DNA of 64,000 nt from Micromonospora sediminicola (GTDB lineage Bacteria > Actinomycetota > Actinomycetes > Mycobacteriales > Micromonosporaceae), in NCBI RefSeq assembly GCF_900089585.1, contig NZ_FLRH01000003.1, positions 538,501-602,500 on the forward strand, read 5' to 3'. Shown here piece after piece: positions 48,386-55,760 of this stretch. Position numbers and translations under genes: made by a program. The notes under the pieces are model-generated. The model ran no database searches and was not told the DNA's origin. It saw only the letters and a list, made by a program, of their open reading frames with translations. Position 1 is the stretch's first letter. Every line of letters starts with the position of its first letter.

Positions 48386-49572
48386 GGCTCCACTCCTTCG
48401 TCGGGCGGCGGGTTCTCCCAGAGCCGGGGTTTGCTGATCGGCCGTCCCGGCGGCGGGTAGGCCGGTCGCGCGTCCAGGTAGCGGCGTCGCATCCGGTCGA
48501 CCAGGCCGTGCACCCCGGCCCGCCAGTCGTCGTAGGTGGTGACCGCCAGCGGGCGGGCCGCCGGGGGGAACATCGCCACCGCCCGGTCGAGCAGCACCGT
48601 GGAGTGGGAGCGGCGGCCGGGCGCCGGGTCGTCGATGAGCACCACCACCCCCACCCAGCTGTGCAGGCAGTCGACGGCCGCGCGGACCGCCTCGGTGCCG
48701 TCCGGCGTCTCGACCACCCGCGGGTCGACCATGAGGACACCCGGGCAGCCCCGGAACAGGCCCTCGTCCGGCGCGAAGTCCTGGACGTCGATCGGCATCC
48801 GCAGCCGCTGGACCGCGTCGGTGACGTCGTCGACCACCGGGGGTCGGTCGCGGAACGGTCGCCACCGACCGGCGTGCGTGTCGGGCCGCCCGTTGAGCCG
48901 GCTCGCCCCCGGCGGCTGGCCGGGGGCGATGACCACGGCCAGGAAGGGCACCTCGCTGGTCGGGGAGGAGGGCACGTCGGTCGGCCCGGTCGGCGGCTCG
49001 GCCGGTTGCAGCGGAGTCTGCTCGGCGGTGTCGACGATGTGCTGGGCCAGCCGGCCCAGGACCTCCTGGTAGTCGCGCTGGAAGATCTGCAGGCGGCAGA
49101 GCGCGCTCATCCCGTTGGCGGCGTAGGCCTCCACGTCCGCGGCCATGGCCAGCGCCCGGGCCTGGTCGGTCGCGTGGACGGCGGCGGGTGACGGGGTCCA
49201 CAGCACGGGCAGGATGTTGTCCCCGTCGGCCGGGCGGCCGGCCCGCAGCAGCCGTTGCCGGAACCACTCCCGCTCCCGGCGCGAGTCGTCCCGGTTGAGG
49301 TAGTCCGGGGAGTAGAGCGGGACGAACACCTCGGCCTCGGCGAGCGCCACGCGCTTCTGTTCCGCCCGGTCCTCCGACAGCCGGACGGTGAAGTCGGCGA
49401 AGCCCCGCCGCCGCAGTCGTGCACCCGGGCGCCCGTCGATGGCGAGGTTGAGATCGTGGTAGAAGCGGCGGACCCAGTGGTCGCCGAGGGTGCGGTCGCT
49501 GTGTGTCGGTGGGGGGACGTAGCTGAGGAAGAAGTAGCGTGCGCCGGCGAGGACGGGCCTCTCAGGACTCAC
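48382..49572 (-). CDS. fxsC: TIR-like protein FxsC
   Basis: The 396-residue protein starts near YFFLSYVPPP, the first strand of TIR-like folds. FVPLYSPDYLNRDDSRREREWFRQR and NILPVLWTP are the equivalent of the later TIR motifs. The C-terminal half (about 200-396) is a second alpha/beta domain with VLMVDPRVVETPDG and VGVVVLIDDPAPG. FxsC proteins accompany the FxsA-FxsB radical SAM pair in actinobacteria; whether they have NADase activity is not known to me. GTG start. It is translationally coupled with fxsT and separated from the acetyltransferase gene by 129 bp that may contain its own promoter. Confidence 0.82.
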   Translation of the reverse strand: MSPERPVLAGARYFFLSYVPPPTHSDRTLGDHWVRRFYHDLNLAIDGRPGARLRRRGFADFTVRLSEDRAEQKRVALAEAEVFVPLYSPDYLNRDDSRREREWFRQRLLRAGRPADGDNILPVLWTPSPAAVHATDQARALAMAADVEAYAANGMSALCRLQIFQRDYQEVLGRLAQHIVDTAEQTPLQPAEPPTGPTDVPSSPTSEVPFLAVVIAPGQPPGASRLNGRPDTHAGRWRPFRDRPPVVDDVTDAVQRLRMPIDVQDFAPDEGLFRGCPGVLMVDPRVVETPDGTEAVRAAVDCLHSWVGVVVLIDDPAPGRRSHSTVLLDRAVAMFPPAARPLAVTTYDDWRAGVHGLVDRMRRRYLDARPAYPPPGRPISKPRLWENPPPDEGVEP

Positions 49573-49701
49573 GTCGGCACGACCCGTCCAGCGTGGACGG
49601 AACCTCCGACCGCCAACCGGTAATGATCACGCGCTGCTCTCCAGTCGACACGTTGTGCGTATCGATCAGAGTAAGAGACGGTGCCCACCGGTGAACAGGC
49701 C

Positions 49702-50508
49702 TCACCGTCCGGCGTGGTGATCCATCCAGCCGACCGCGGTGCGCACCGCCGCCGGCATCGGCAGCAGACGGGCGACTGCGTCCCCGACCTTTCCGTGGCG
49801 GGTGAAGTCCGCCCGGTCGAGGTCCTCGCCGATCGCGGTGAACGGGGCCGCGTCCAGGTGCGGGGCGACGAAGTCGAGCCGCTCCCGGCGACCGTCCCGG
49901 AGCACGTAGCAGCGGTAGGGGCGGATCATCGGCGGGTGGTGCGAGCGGTACTCGGCCAGGTGCAGGGCGGTGCACGACGACCAGCCGACGCCGAGCAGCA
50001 GGATCCGCGCGTCGGCGGCCTCCAGGGCGGCCAACGGGGACCGCTGGCCGAGGTGCGAGTCGAGGTCGTGGACGCGCATCAGCGCCTGCGCCCGGGGACC
50101 CCACGCGCTGAACGACGTCTGGGGGTGGCGGCTGCGCACCGCGCCGGGCAGCCGGCGTACGTGTTCGGCGAGCGCGCCCACCCCGAACGACGGTGTGGTG
50201 GCCGGGTCGAAGCCGGGCATCCGCTCCTCGTACGCCCGGCGCTCGTCGTCGGTCATCCCGGCGGTCGCGGTGCGGTACGCCGCGCTGCTGACCGAGTTGT
50301 CGGGGGTCTGCGCCGGCACCACGACGGTGCCCGCCGGCCCGACGGCCGCCCGGAGCGCCCGGGCCAGGGTGGCCGCGCCACCGGTGACCGGGCCGACGGC
50401 GCGCATCGCGCAGTGCACGAGCACGACGTCGCCGGGGCCCAGCCCCAACGCCCGCAGCTCGGCGGTGAGGGTGCCGAGTCGGTGTCCGGTGCGGACGGCG
50501 GTGGTCAC
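49702..50508 (-). CDS. AAC(3)-family N-acetyltransferase within the fxs operon
   Basis: The 268-residue protein has the aminoglycoside 3-N-acetyltransferase family pattern: LGLGPGDVVLVHCAMRAVG, GTVVVPAQTPDNS, MPGFDPATTPSFGVGALAEHVRRLPGAVRSRHPQTSFSAWG, and LLGVGWSSCTALHLAEY with a candidate catalytic histidine. GTG 50508 overlaps the fxsB stop by 4 bp (GTGA). In this context it may acetylate the modified FxsA peptide instead of an aminoglycoside; resistance activity should not be assumed. Confidence 0.85.
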   Translation of the reverse strand: MTTAVRTGHRLGTLTAELRALGLGPGDVVLVHCAMRAVGPVTGGAATLARALRAAVGPAGTVVVPAQTPDNSVSSAAYRTATAGMTDDERRAYEERMPGFDPATTPSFGVGALAEHVRRLPGAVRSRHPQTSFSAWGPRAQALMRVHDLDSHLGQRSPLAALEAADARILLLGVGWSSCTALHLAEYRSHHPPMIRPYRCYVLRDGRRERLDFVAPHLDAAPFTAIGEDLDRADFTRHGKVGDAVARLLPMPAAVRTAVGWMDHHAGR

Positions 50509-52808
50509 GACGGCCACCCGGCCACCGCGTGGGCCACCTGCCGGAGCAGCCGGGAACCCACCGGCGTGAGGGCGTCCGCCCGCTCCAGGGCGCCGATGGC
50601 CTCGGCCGTCCAGTCCCGGTACCGCCGGTAGACCGCCTGCGCTCCGTCGACCTGGCGGTCGGCCCGGACGCGCCAGATGTCGGCCACCGCAGCGTGCGCG
50701 TAGATGCCCTGCAGCACGGCCTCCGGGGGGCGCGGGTCGGGCCGCCAGCCGACCGTGATTCCGGCCGGCCGGGTGCCGTCGACGAGGTCGTAGAGGTCGA
50801 GCAGGGCGTTCATCTTGCTGTGCTGGAACTCGTGCACCAGCAGCACCGCCAGCGACCCGGCGTCGGTCTCCGTGGCCGCGACGCCGCCGAACGCCTGCCG
50901 CGCGGTCGAGGCCTCGCTCACACCGGCGCCGCTGCGTCGCAACGGCACCAGGGCCCGCAGGCCGGCGCGCAGTTCCTCGGCGTGGCCCGGCGTCTCGTCC
51001 CGGACGATCGTCCAGGCGGCGCCGAACGTGGTCGCCCAGTGGGCGGCGGTCGCGTCGTCGAGCCGCCCGGCGGCGGGCAGCCGGTGGCAGTCGCGGTGCG
51101 GGTCGCCGTCCTCCAGCAGGACCGTCACGTCGTCCGCGACCAGAGCCCGGGTGGGTTGCCAGCGGGGCTCGTCCCCGGCCGCGTCGACGCGTACCGTCAC
51201 CGCTCCGGCGGTCACCCGCAGCGACGCGGGGCCGACGTGGACCTCCGCCGCGCCGTCGCCGGCCTCGGGCAGCAGCACGGTGCCGACGGTCGGCAGGTGC
51301 AGGCGGCCGGCCCGGACCGGCACGGCGAGCCGGAGCGGGATGCCGGCGTCGCGCGCCACGGCGGCGGCGATCGCGGCCAGGTAGTCGGCGCCGTACCGGG
51401 CGCCGGTGCCGGCGCCGGCCAGGCACTCGACCGCCCACGCGCGGACGTACGGGTGGGCGGTGACCCGGGCGACCGACTCCGGCGCGTGCCGGTCGAGGTC
51501 GGTCAGGGCCGCCCAGCCGTCCGCTCCCGGACCGGGGCCCGGCAGGCCGGCGGCCACCGCGCCGAGCAGCGCGCGGACGATGGCGGTCTGCGCCTCCACG
51601 AGCCGGCGGACGGCGGACCGGTCGCCGGTCGAGGCCGCGAGACGGTCGATCAGGTCGTCGGCCGGGTCGGCGGCCAACGGGGCCGGCGTGGACGCCGGCG
51701 GGTTCTCGTTCACGTGCACGATCAGCTCTTTCAGATCGACGCAGTAGACGCTGGGACGGTCGAAGTGCCCGTCGCCGTAGCGGTGGGCGAAGAGGCCCCC
51801 ACCGCACTGGGCGACCACCGGGCAGCGCCGGCACTCGTCGCTGAGCCCGGCGCGGCCGGTGCGGCGGCGGGCCAGTTCCGGGCTGCCGGCGACGTCGTCG
51901 GCCGAGTGCGAGAAGACGGTCATGCCGGTGGCGGGCGCGCCGTCGTACGTGGTCTTGAGCGAGTCCGCCTGCTCCCACTCACCGTCCGTCTCGATCACGG
52001 CCAGGTCGACCGGGTCGAGGCCGAGCCACTCGGTGCCGCTGGGACCGCCGCCGGCCGTGGACCGGAGCGAGTCGAAGAGGCGGACCGGGACCGGGCGTCC
52101 GTCCGCCCGCCACCGGTCGTAGACCGCGCGGAGCCAGTCGGCGTACGCGGCGCCGCCGCCCGGCCGTGGGGGTGGGCTGTCCCAGGTGGCGTGCGGGAGC
52201 AGGAAGTCGATCCGGGGCGGTCCCTCGGCGAGCAGCGACTCGTAGACGGCGAGCGGGTCGTTGCGGACGTCGACCGTGCACAGCAGCCCGGACCAGAGCC
52301 GCCGGTAGGCCGGGCGGCGGAGGAGGGCGAGGGCCCGCAGCACCTGGTCGTGGCTGCTGGCGCCGTTGCGAAACCGCCGGTGCCGGTCGTTGGCGGCGCG
52401 GTCGCCGTCCAGCGAGACACCGACCGCGACGTCGTACTCGGCGAGCAGGTCGCAGAACCGTTCGGAGAGCAGCACCCCGTTGGTCTGCATGCCGATCCGC
52501 AGGTCGGTGACCGGGGCGACGGCGGCCCGGAGGTCGGCGAGGACCCGGCGCAGCCGCTCGGGGCCCAGCAGCAGCGGCTCCCCGCCGTGCAGGATGACCG
52601 AGACGCGCGGCAGGTGGTGCGCGGCGGCGTGCTCGGCGATCCGGCCGGCCGCGGCCCGGAGCACCTCGGGCGTCATCCGCGCCGGGCGTCGGCGCCAGCT
52701 CTGGTCGGCGTGTTCGTAGACGTAGCAGTGGTCGCACGCCAGATCGCATCTGGAGTGGACCTTCAGCACGAACTCGGTCAGCGCCGCGCGGGCCGGCCCG
52801 GGGGACAT
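50505..52808 (-). CDS. fxsB: FxsB-type radical SAM/SPASM maturase with HExxH extension (FxsBH)
   Basis: The 767-residue protein has a radical SAM core with C21-X3-C25-X2-C28 (SRCDLACDHCYVY), ILHGGEPLLLG and MQTNGVLL; a SPASM region (CRRCPVVAQCGGG); then a long C-terminal extension with HEFQH (659-663), the mod_HExxH type associated with peptide modification. FxsB enzymes crosslink an aromatic residue to a neighbouring side chain at the C-terminus of FxsA, forming a cyclophane. In many fused FxsBH proteins the HExxH part is described as inactive; here the HExxH is intact. ATG 52808 follows fxsA by 7 bp. Confidence 0.92.
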   Translation of the reverse strand: MSPGPARAALTEFVLKVHSRCDLACDHCYVYEHADQSWRRRPARMTPEVLRAAAGRIAEHAAAHHLPRVSVILHGGEPLLLGPERLRRVLADLRAAVAPVTDLRIGMQTNGVLLSERFCDLLAEYDVAVGVSLDGDRAANDRHRRFRNGASSHDQVLRALALLRRPAYRRLWSGLLCTVDVRNDPLAVYESLLAEGPPRIDFLLPHATWDSPPPRPGGGAAYADWLRAVYDRWRADGRPVPVRLFDSLRSTAGGGPSGTEWLGLDPVDLAVIETDGEWEQADSLKTTYDGAPATGMTVFSHSADDVAGSPELARRRTGRAGLSDECRRCPVVAQCGGGLFAHRYGDGHFDRPSVYCVDLKELIVHVNENPPASTPAPLAADPADDLIDRLAASTGDRSAVRRLVEAQTAIVRALLGAVAAGLPGPGPGADGWAALTDLDRHAPESVARVTAHPYVRAWAVECLAGAGTGARYGADYLAAIAAAVARDAGIPLRLAVPVRAGRLHLPTVGTVLLPEAGDGAAEVHVGPASLRVTAGAVTVRVDAAGDEPRWQPTRALVADDVTVLLEDGDPHRDCHRLPAAGRLDDATAAHWATTFGAAWTIVRDETPGHAEELRAGLRALVPLRRSGAGVSEASTARQAFGGVAATETDAGSLAVLLVHEFQHSKMNALLDLYDLVDGTRPAGITVGWRPDPRPPEAVLQGIYAHAAVADIWRVRADRQVDGAQAVYRRYRDWTAEAIGALERADALTPVGSRLLRQVAHAVAGWPS

Positions 52809-52815
52809 CGCCGGA

Positions 52816-52989
52816 TCAGATGAACGACGAGAACTTCGCGGCGGGGATCCTGGACTGATCGAGGTGAGCCGCCATGACCCGGCGCACGATCGGCGAGATG
52901 TCCGCGGCGGAGAGGCGGTCCAGCGGCTCCGCGCGAACCCTGCCCAGCGACACCGGGGGCTCATCCTGGGGCATGGGTGCGGTTGTCAT
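52816..52989 (-). CDS. fxsA: FxsA, FxSxx-COOH precursor peptide
   Basis: The ORF encodes 57 residues ending KFSSFI, an exact FxSxx-COOH terminus (F53-S54-S55-F56-I57). The leader contains LSAADISPIVRRVMAAHL, an amphipathic helix typical of the family, likely the recognition element. The expected modification is a cyclophane joining F53 to S55 or a nearby residue, installed by FxsB, encoded 7 bp downstream. AGGAAG precedes the ATG. An inverted repeat (53062-53079) lies 73 bp upstream. Confidence 0.92.
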   Translation of the reverse strand: MTTAPMPQDEPPVSLGRVRAEPLDRLSAADISPIVRRVMAAHLDQSRIPAAKFSSFI

Positions 52990-53061
52990 GAGTCTTCCTT
53001 AGGTATTCGTGTGCGCGCCGTGCGGGCACATGAAGCGACGGCCTACCGTAGTGCGTCCATA

Positions 53062-53079
53062 GGTTGATCACCATCAACC
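53062..53079 (-). promoter_or_regulatory. Perfect 7-4-7 inverted repeat upstream of fxsA
   Basis: GGTTGAT-CACC-ATCAACC lies 73 bp upstream of the fxsA ATG, near the expected -35 region, and is a candidate operator for the fxs operon. Confidence 0.45.
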
Positions 53080-53409
53080 CACCGGTGCGACACGGTCCTC
53101 ATAAGACTGAGTGCGGCGAGTGTCGGCGGTGGCGTCGTACGTGCGGCGAGGGATCAATATTATGCCCCTTTTTGGGCATCAGGCATGATTCAAAAGTCCA
53201 GACTTTTACAGAAATCGGCCACCTGATCGCAACATGTGTGTGTCCGGCTCGCGTCCCTCCGGCCTGGACCGTGAAGACGTTACGTCTTGACGAACAGCGT
53301 GTTATCGCTCACAGTCGATGTCATAGGACGGCGACGCCTGTGGCTTACCGGGCAGGCCCTGCTTCGTCGAACCCTGGGTCGGACGTGCCTCACCATGCGT
53401 GGTGCCAAG

Positions 53410-53423
53410 TGTTAGCGCTAACA
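53410..53423 (+). promoter_or_regulatory. LacI-family operator
   Basis: The perfect palindrome TGTTAGCGCTAACA has the central CG typical of LacI/GalR operators. It lies 70 bp upstream of the GH62 start, so the arabinofuranosidase is probably repressed until its inducer sugar is present. Confidence 0.65.
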
Positions 53424-53492
53424 GGTCCTGACCCACGTCCCGGTCCGTCCGGCCCGGGCGGACCGCACGGCTCTGTTCACCGGAGGAGGATC

Positions 53493-55016
53493 ATGTTCGC
53501 CCTCGATAGGTCCCCATCGATCGTGTCGTCGCCCCGACGGCGCAGGTGGCTGCCACGGCTCGTCGCCGCCGGCGTGACGGCGGTGCTGGCGGGTGTCGGC
53601 GCCGCGGCGGTGGTGTCGACCCCCGCCGCCGCGGCGACGGTCGACACCAGCGCGTGGTACGTGCTGGTCAACCGCAACAGTGGCAAGGCCCTCGACGTCT
53701 ACAACCTGGCCACGAACGACGGCGCGCGGATCGTCCAGTGGGCCCGCAACAACGGCAACCAGCAGCAGTGGCAGTTCGTGGACTCGGGTGGCGGCTACTA
53801 CCGCCTGCGGTCGCGGCTGTCCGGCAAGGTGCTGGACGTCTACAACTTCTCCACCGCCAACGGCGGCAACATCGTGCAGTGGTCCGACGCCAACGGCGTC
53901 AACCAGCAGTTCCGGCTCGCCGACTCGGACAGCGGCTACGTCCGGTTGATCAACCGGAACAGCAACAAGGTGGTGGAGGTGCAGGGCGCCTCGACCGCCG
54001 ACGGCGGCAGCATCGTCCAGTACGACGACTGGAACGGCAGCAACCAGCAGTGGCAGCTCGTCCGCGTCGACGGCGGGGGCAACCCCACCACGCCGCCGCC
54101 GAGCGGCGGGTGCAGCCTCCCGTCGAGTTACCGCTGGAGTTCGACCGGTCCGTTGGCGAACCCGCGGTCGGGTTGGGTGTCGTTGAAGGACTTCACGGTC
54201 GCTCCGTACAACGGTCGGCATCTGGTCTACGCGACGACGCACGACTACGGGTCGTCGTGGGGGTCGATGAACTTCGGGTTGTTCAGCAACTGGTCGGAGA
54301 TGGCCTCGGCCAGTCAGAACGCCATGTCGCAGGGCACCGTCGCGCCGACGTTGTTCTACTTCGCCCCGCGCAACATCTGGGTCCTGGCCTACCAGTGGGG
54401 TCCGACCGCGTTCTCCTACAAGACCTCGAGCGACCCGACCAACCCCAACGGCTGGTCGTCGGCGCAGCCGCTGTTCACCGGCAGCATCTCCGGCTCCGGC
54501 ACCGGCCCGATCGACCAGACGCTGATCGCCGACGAGCAGAACATGTACCTGTTCTTCGCCGGTGACAACGGCAAGATCTACCGGGCCAGCATGCCGATCG
54601 GGAACTTCCCCGGCAGCTTCGGCTCGACCTACACCACGATCATGAGCGACTCGACGAACAACCTCTTCGAAGCCGTCCAGGTCTACAAACTGCAGGGCCA
54701 GACCCGCTACCTGATGATCGTCGAGGCGATCGGGGCGCAGGGCCGCTACTTCCGCTCCTTCACCGCGACCAGCCTCAACGGCTCCTGGACCCCGCAGGCG
54801 GCGACCGAGAGCAACCCGTTCGCCGGCAAGGCCAACAGCGGCGCCACCTGGACCAACGACATCAGCCACGGCGAGCTGATCCGTACCAGCGCCGACCAGA
54901 CCTTCACCGTCGACCCCTGCAACCTGCAACTGCTCTACCAGGGCCGCGCCACCAACTCCGGCGGCGACTACGGCCTGCTGCCCTACCGCCCCGGCCTGCT
55001 CACCCTCCAACGCTGA
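53493..55016 (+). CDS. Secreted GH62 alpha-L-arabinofuranosidase with ricin-type (CBM13) lectin domain
   Basis: The 507-residue protein has a basic signal peptide ([29 protein letters not shown], cleavage near residue 49). Residues about 52-200 form a beta-trefoil with three QxW-type repeats (NQQQWQF, NQQFRL, NQQWQLV). A Gly/Pro/Thr linker leads to the GH62 catalytic domain (about 210-507) with [26 protein letters not shown] and [10 protein letters not shown] holding the likely catalytic acidic residues. It removes arabinose side chains from arabinoxylan outside the cell; the lectin domain binds xylan. GGAGGAGGA precedes the ATG. The LacI-type palindrome upstream implies sugar control. Confidence 0.93.
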   Translation: MFALDRSPSIVSSPRRRRWLPRLVAAGVTAVLAGVGAAAVVSTPAAAATVDTSAWYVLVNRNSGKALDVYNLATNDGARIVQWARNNGNQQQWQFVDSGGGYYRLRSRLSGKVLDVYNFSTANGGNIVQWSDANGVNQQFRLADSDSGYVRLINRNSNKVVEVQGASTADGGSIVQYDDWNGSNQQWQLVRVDGGGNPTTPPPSGGCSLPSSYRWSSTGPLANPRSGWVSLKDFTVAPYNGRHLVYATTHDYGSSWGSMNFGLFSNWSEMASASQNAMSQGTVAPTLFYFAPRNIWVLAYQWGPTAFSYKTSSDPTNPNGWSSAQPLFTGSISGSGTGPIDQTLIADEQNMYLFFAGDNGKIYRASMPIGNFPGSFGSTYTTIMSDSTNNLFEAVQVYKLQGQTRYLMIVEAIGAQGRYFRSFTATSLNGSWTPQAATESNPFAGKANSGATWTNDISHGELIRTSADQTFTVDPCNLQLLYQGRATNSGGDYGLLPYRPGLLTLQR

Positions 55017-55028
55017 CCTACCCGGGAA

Positions 55029-55067
55029 TCGGGAGCCCGACCCGCGCGGACGCGGATCGGGCTCCCG
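55029..55067 (+). terminator. Terminator hairpin after the GH62 gene
   Basis: CGGGAGCCCGACCCGCG pairs with CGCGGATCGGGCTCCCG (one G-T wobble) around a short loop, followed by a T-containing stretch. Confidence 0.8.
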
Positions 55068-55182
55068 AACCGTTGTCTGTGAGGCAACGGTCATGCTTCC
55101 CATCGTCGTTGATCGCCCGGTGCCGCTGACCGAGGCTGGTGGTCGACAACGACGGAGAACGAACGACACCGGGGGCGACCAG

Positions 55183-55476
55183 ATGTCCTTCCAGGCTTAC
55201 CTCGACACGATCGAGGACCGGACCGGCAAGACCCCGCGCGCCCTGGTCGACGAGGCCAGGCAGCGCGGCTACCACCGCACCGACGTGAAGGCCGGCGTGA
55301 TCGTCGACTGGCTGAAGGAGGAGTACGGCCTGGGCCGGGGACACGCGATGGCCCTCGTCCACGTGATCAGGAAGGGCCCGACGATCAGCGCCAGGCACGT
55401 CGGCTCCACCGGCTCGCACCGCGACGCCACGGACACGTTGTGGCTCGACGGCAGGGCGGCACGGACTTCCGCGTAG
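55183..55476 (+). CDS. DUF4287 domain protein
   Basis: The 97-residue protein begins MSFQAYLDTIEDRTGKTP and continues with LVDEARQRGYHRTDVKAGVIVDWLKEEYGLGRGHAMALVHVI. This is the DUF4287 signature, a small helical domain of unknown function found alone in many actinobacteria, sometimes beside a DUF5655 domain. ATG 55183 is chosen over the in-frame ATG 55093. Its 3' end overlaps a minus-strand small ORF. Confidence 0.85.
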   Translation: MSFQAYLDTIEDRTGKTPRALVDEARQRGYHRTDVKAGVIVDWLKEEYGLGRGHAMALVHVIRKGPTISARHVGSTGSHRDATDTLWLDGRAARTSA

Positions 55477-55666
55477 GGCCCGGGTGGACGGTCACGGCTA
55501 GCGTTCGGCACATGGGAGCGATCAAGCCGCCCTCCCGCGCCATTCGGCCCAGTTCGTCGGTCCGGTGGGTCGAACCGACGTCGACGTCGCCGTCCGGACC
55601 GGTGAGGAGGAGGCGCATCGACCGGTCGGCGGCGTACCGCACGCGGCCGTTGATGCTGGGTGTCAT
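55385..55666 (-). CDS. Hypothetical small protein
   Basis: The ORF has about 93 residues from ATG 55666 with AGGAG at suitable distance. The first 60 residues (MTPSINGRVRYAADRSMRLL, LTGPDGDVDVGSTHRTDELG) look like a genuine small protein. The C-terminal third is Arg/Pro/Trp-rich and lies antisense to the DUF4287 gene, so the true 3' end or a frameshift is uncertain. Family not recognised. Confidence 0.4.
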   Translation of the reverse strand: MTPSINGRVRYAADRSMRLLLTGPDGDVDVGSTHRTDELGRMAREGGLIAPMCRTLAVTVHPGPTRKSVPPCRRATTCPWRRGASRWSRRAWR

Positions 55667-55760
55667 CCGTGCGTCTCCTGGGGTCGTGGATCGCCCGCCC
55701 ACTCTAGTCGGGTGCCGGGACCGGAATCGCCGAAGCGGCTCCGGTCCCGGCACCTCGGCA

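Larger units (their letters stand above)
52990..53492. other. 500-bp AT-richer divergent promoter region between fxsA and the GH62 gene
   Basis: No gene is seen. Features: GGTTGAT-CACC-ATCAACC (53062-53079), ATGCCC-CTTTTT-GGGCAT (53162-53179), AAAAGTC-CA-GACTTTT (53192-53207), and the LacI-type site TGTTAGCGCTAACA (53410-53423). Base composition between 53140 and 53230 is unusually AT-rich for this genome. A long ORF from 53064 running into the GH62 gene has poor codon usage in this part and is rejected. Confidence 0.6.

Noticed and set aside
49702..50508. Simple aminoglycoside resistance gene
   Set aside because: Family fits AAC(3), but the gene is coupled to fxsB; a role in peptide modification is at least as likely, so no resistance claim is made.
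53064..53492. 143-codon extension of the GH62 protein
   Set aside because: It would bury the signal peptide and cross the LacI operator; the true ATG 53493 has GGAGGAGGA.
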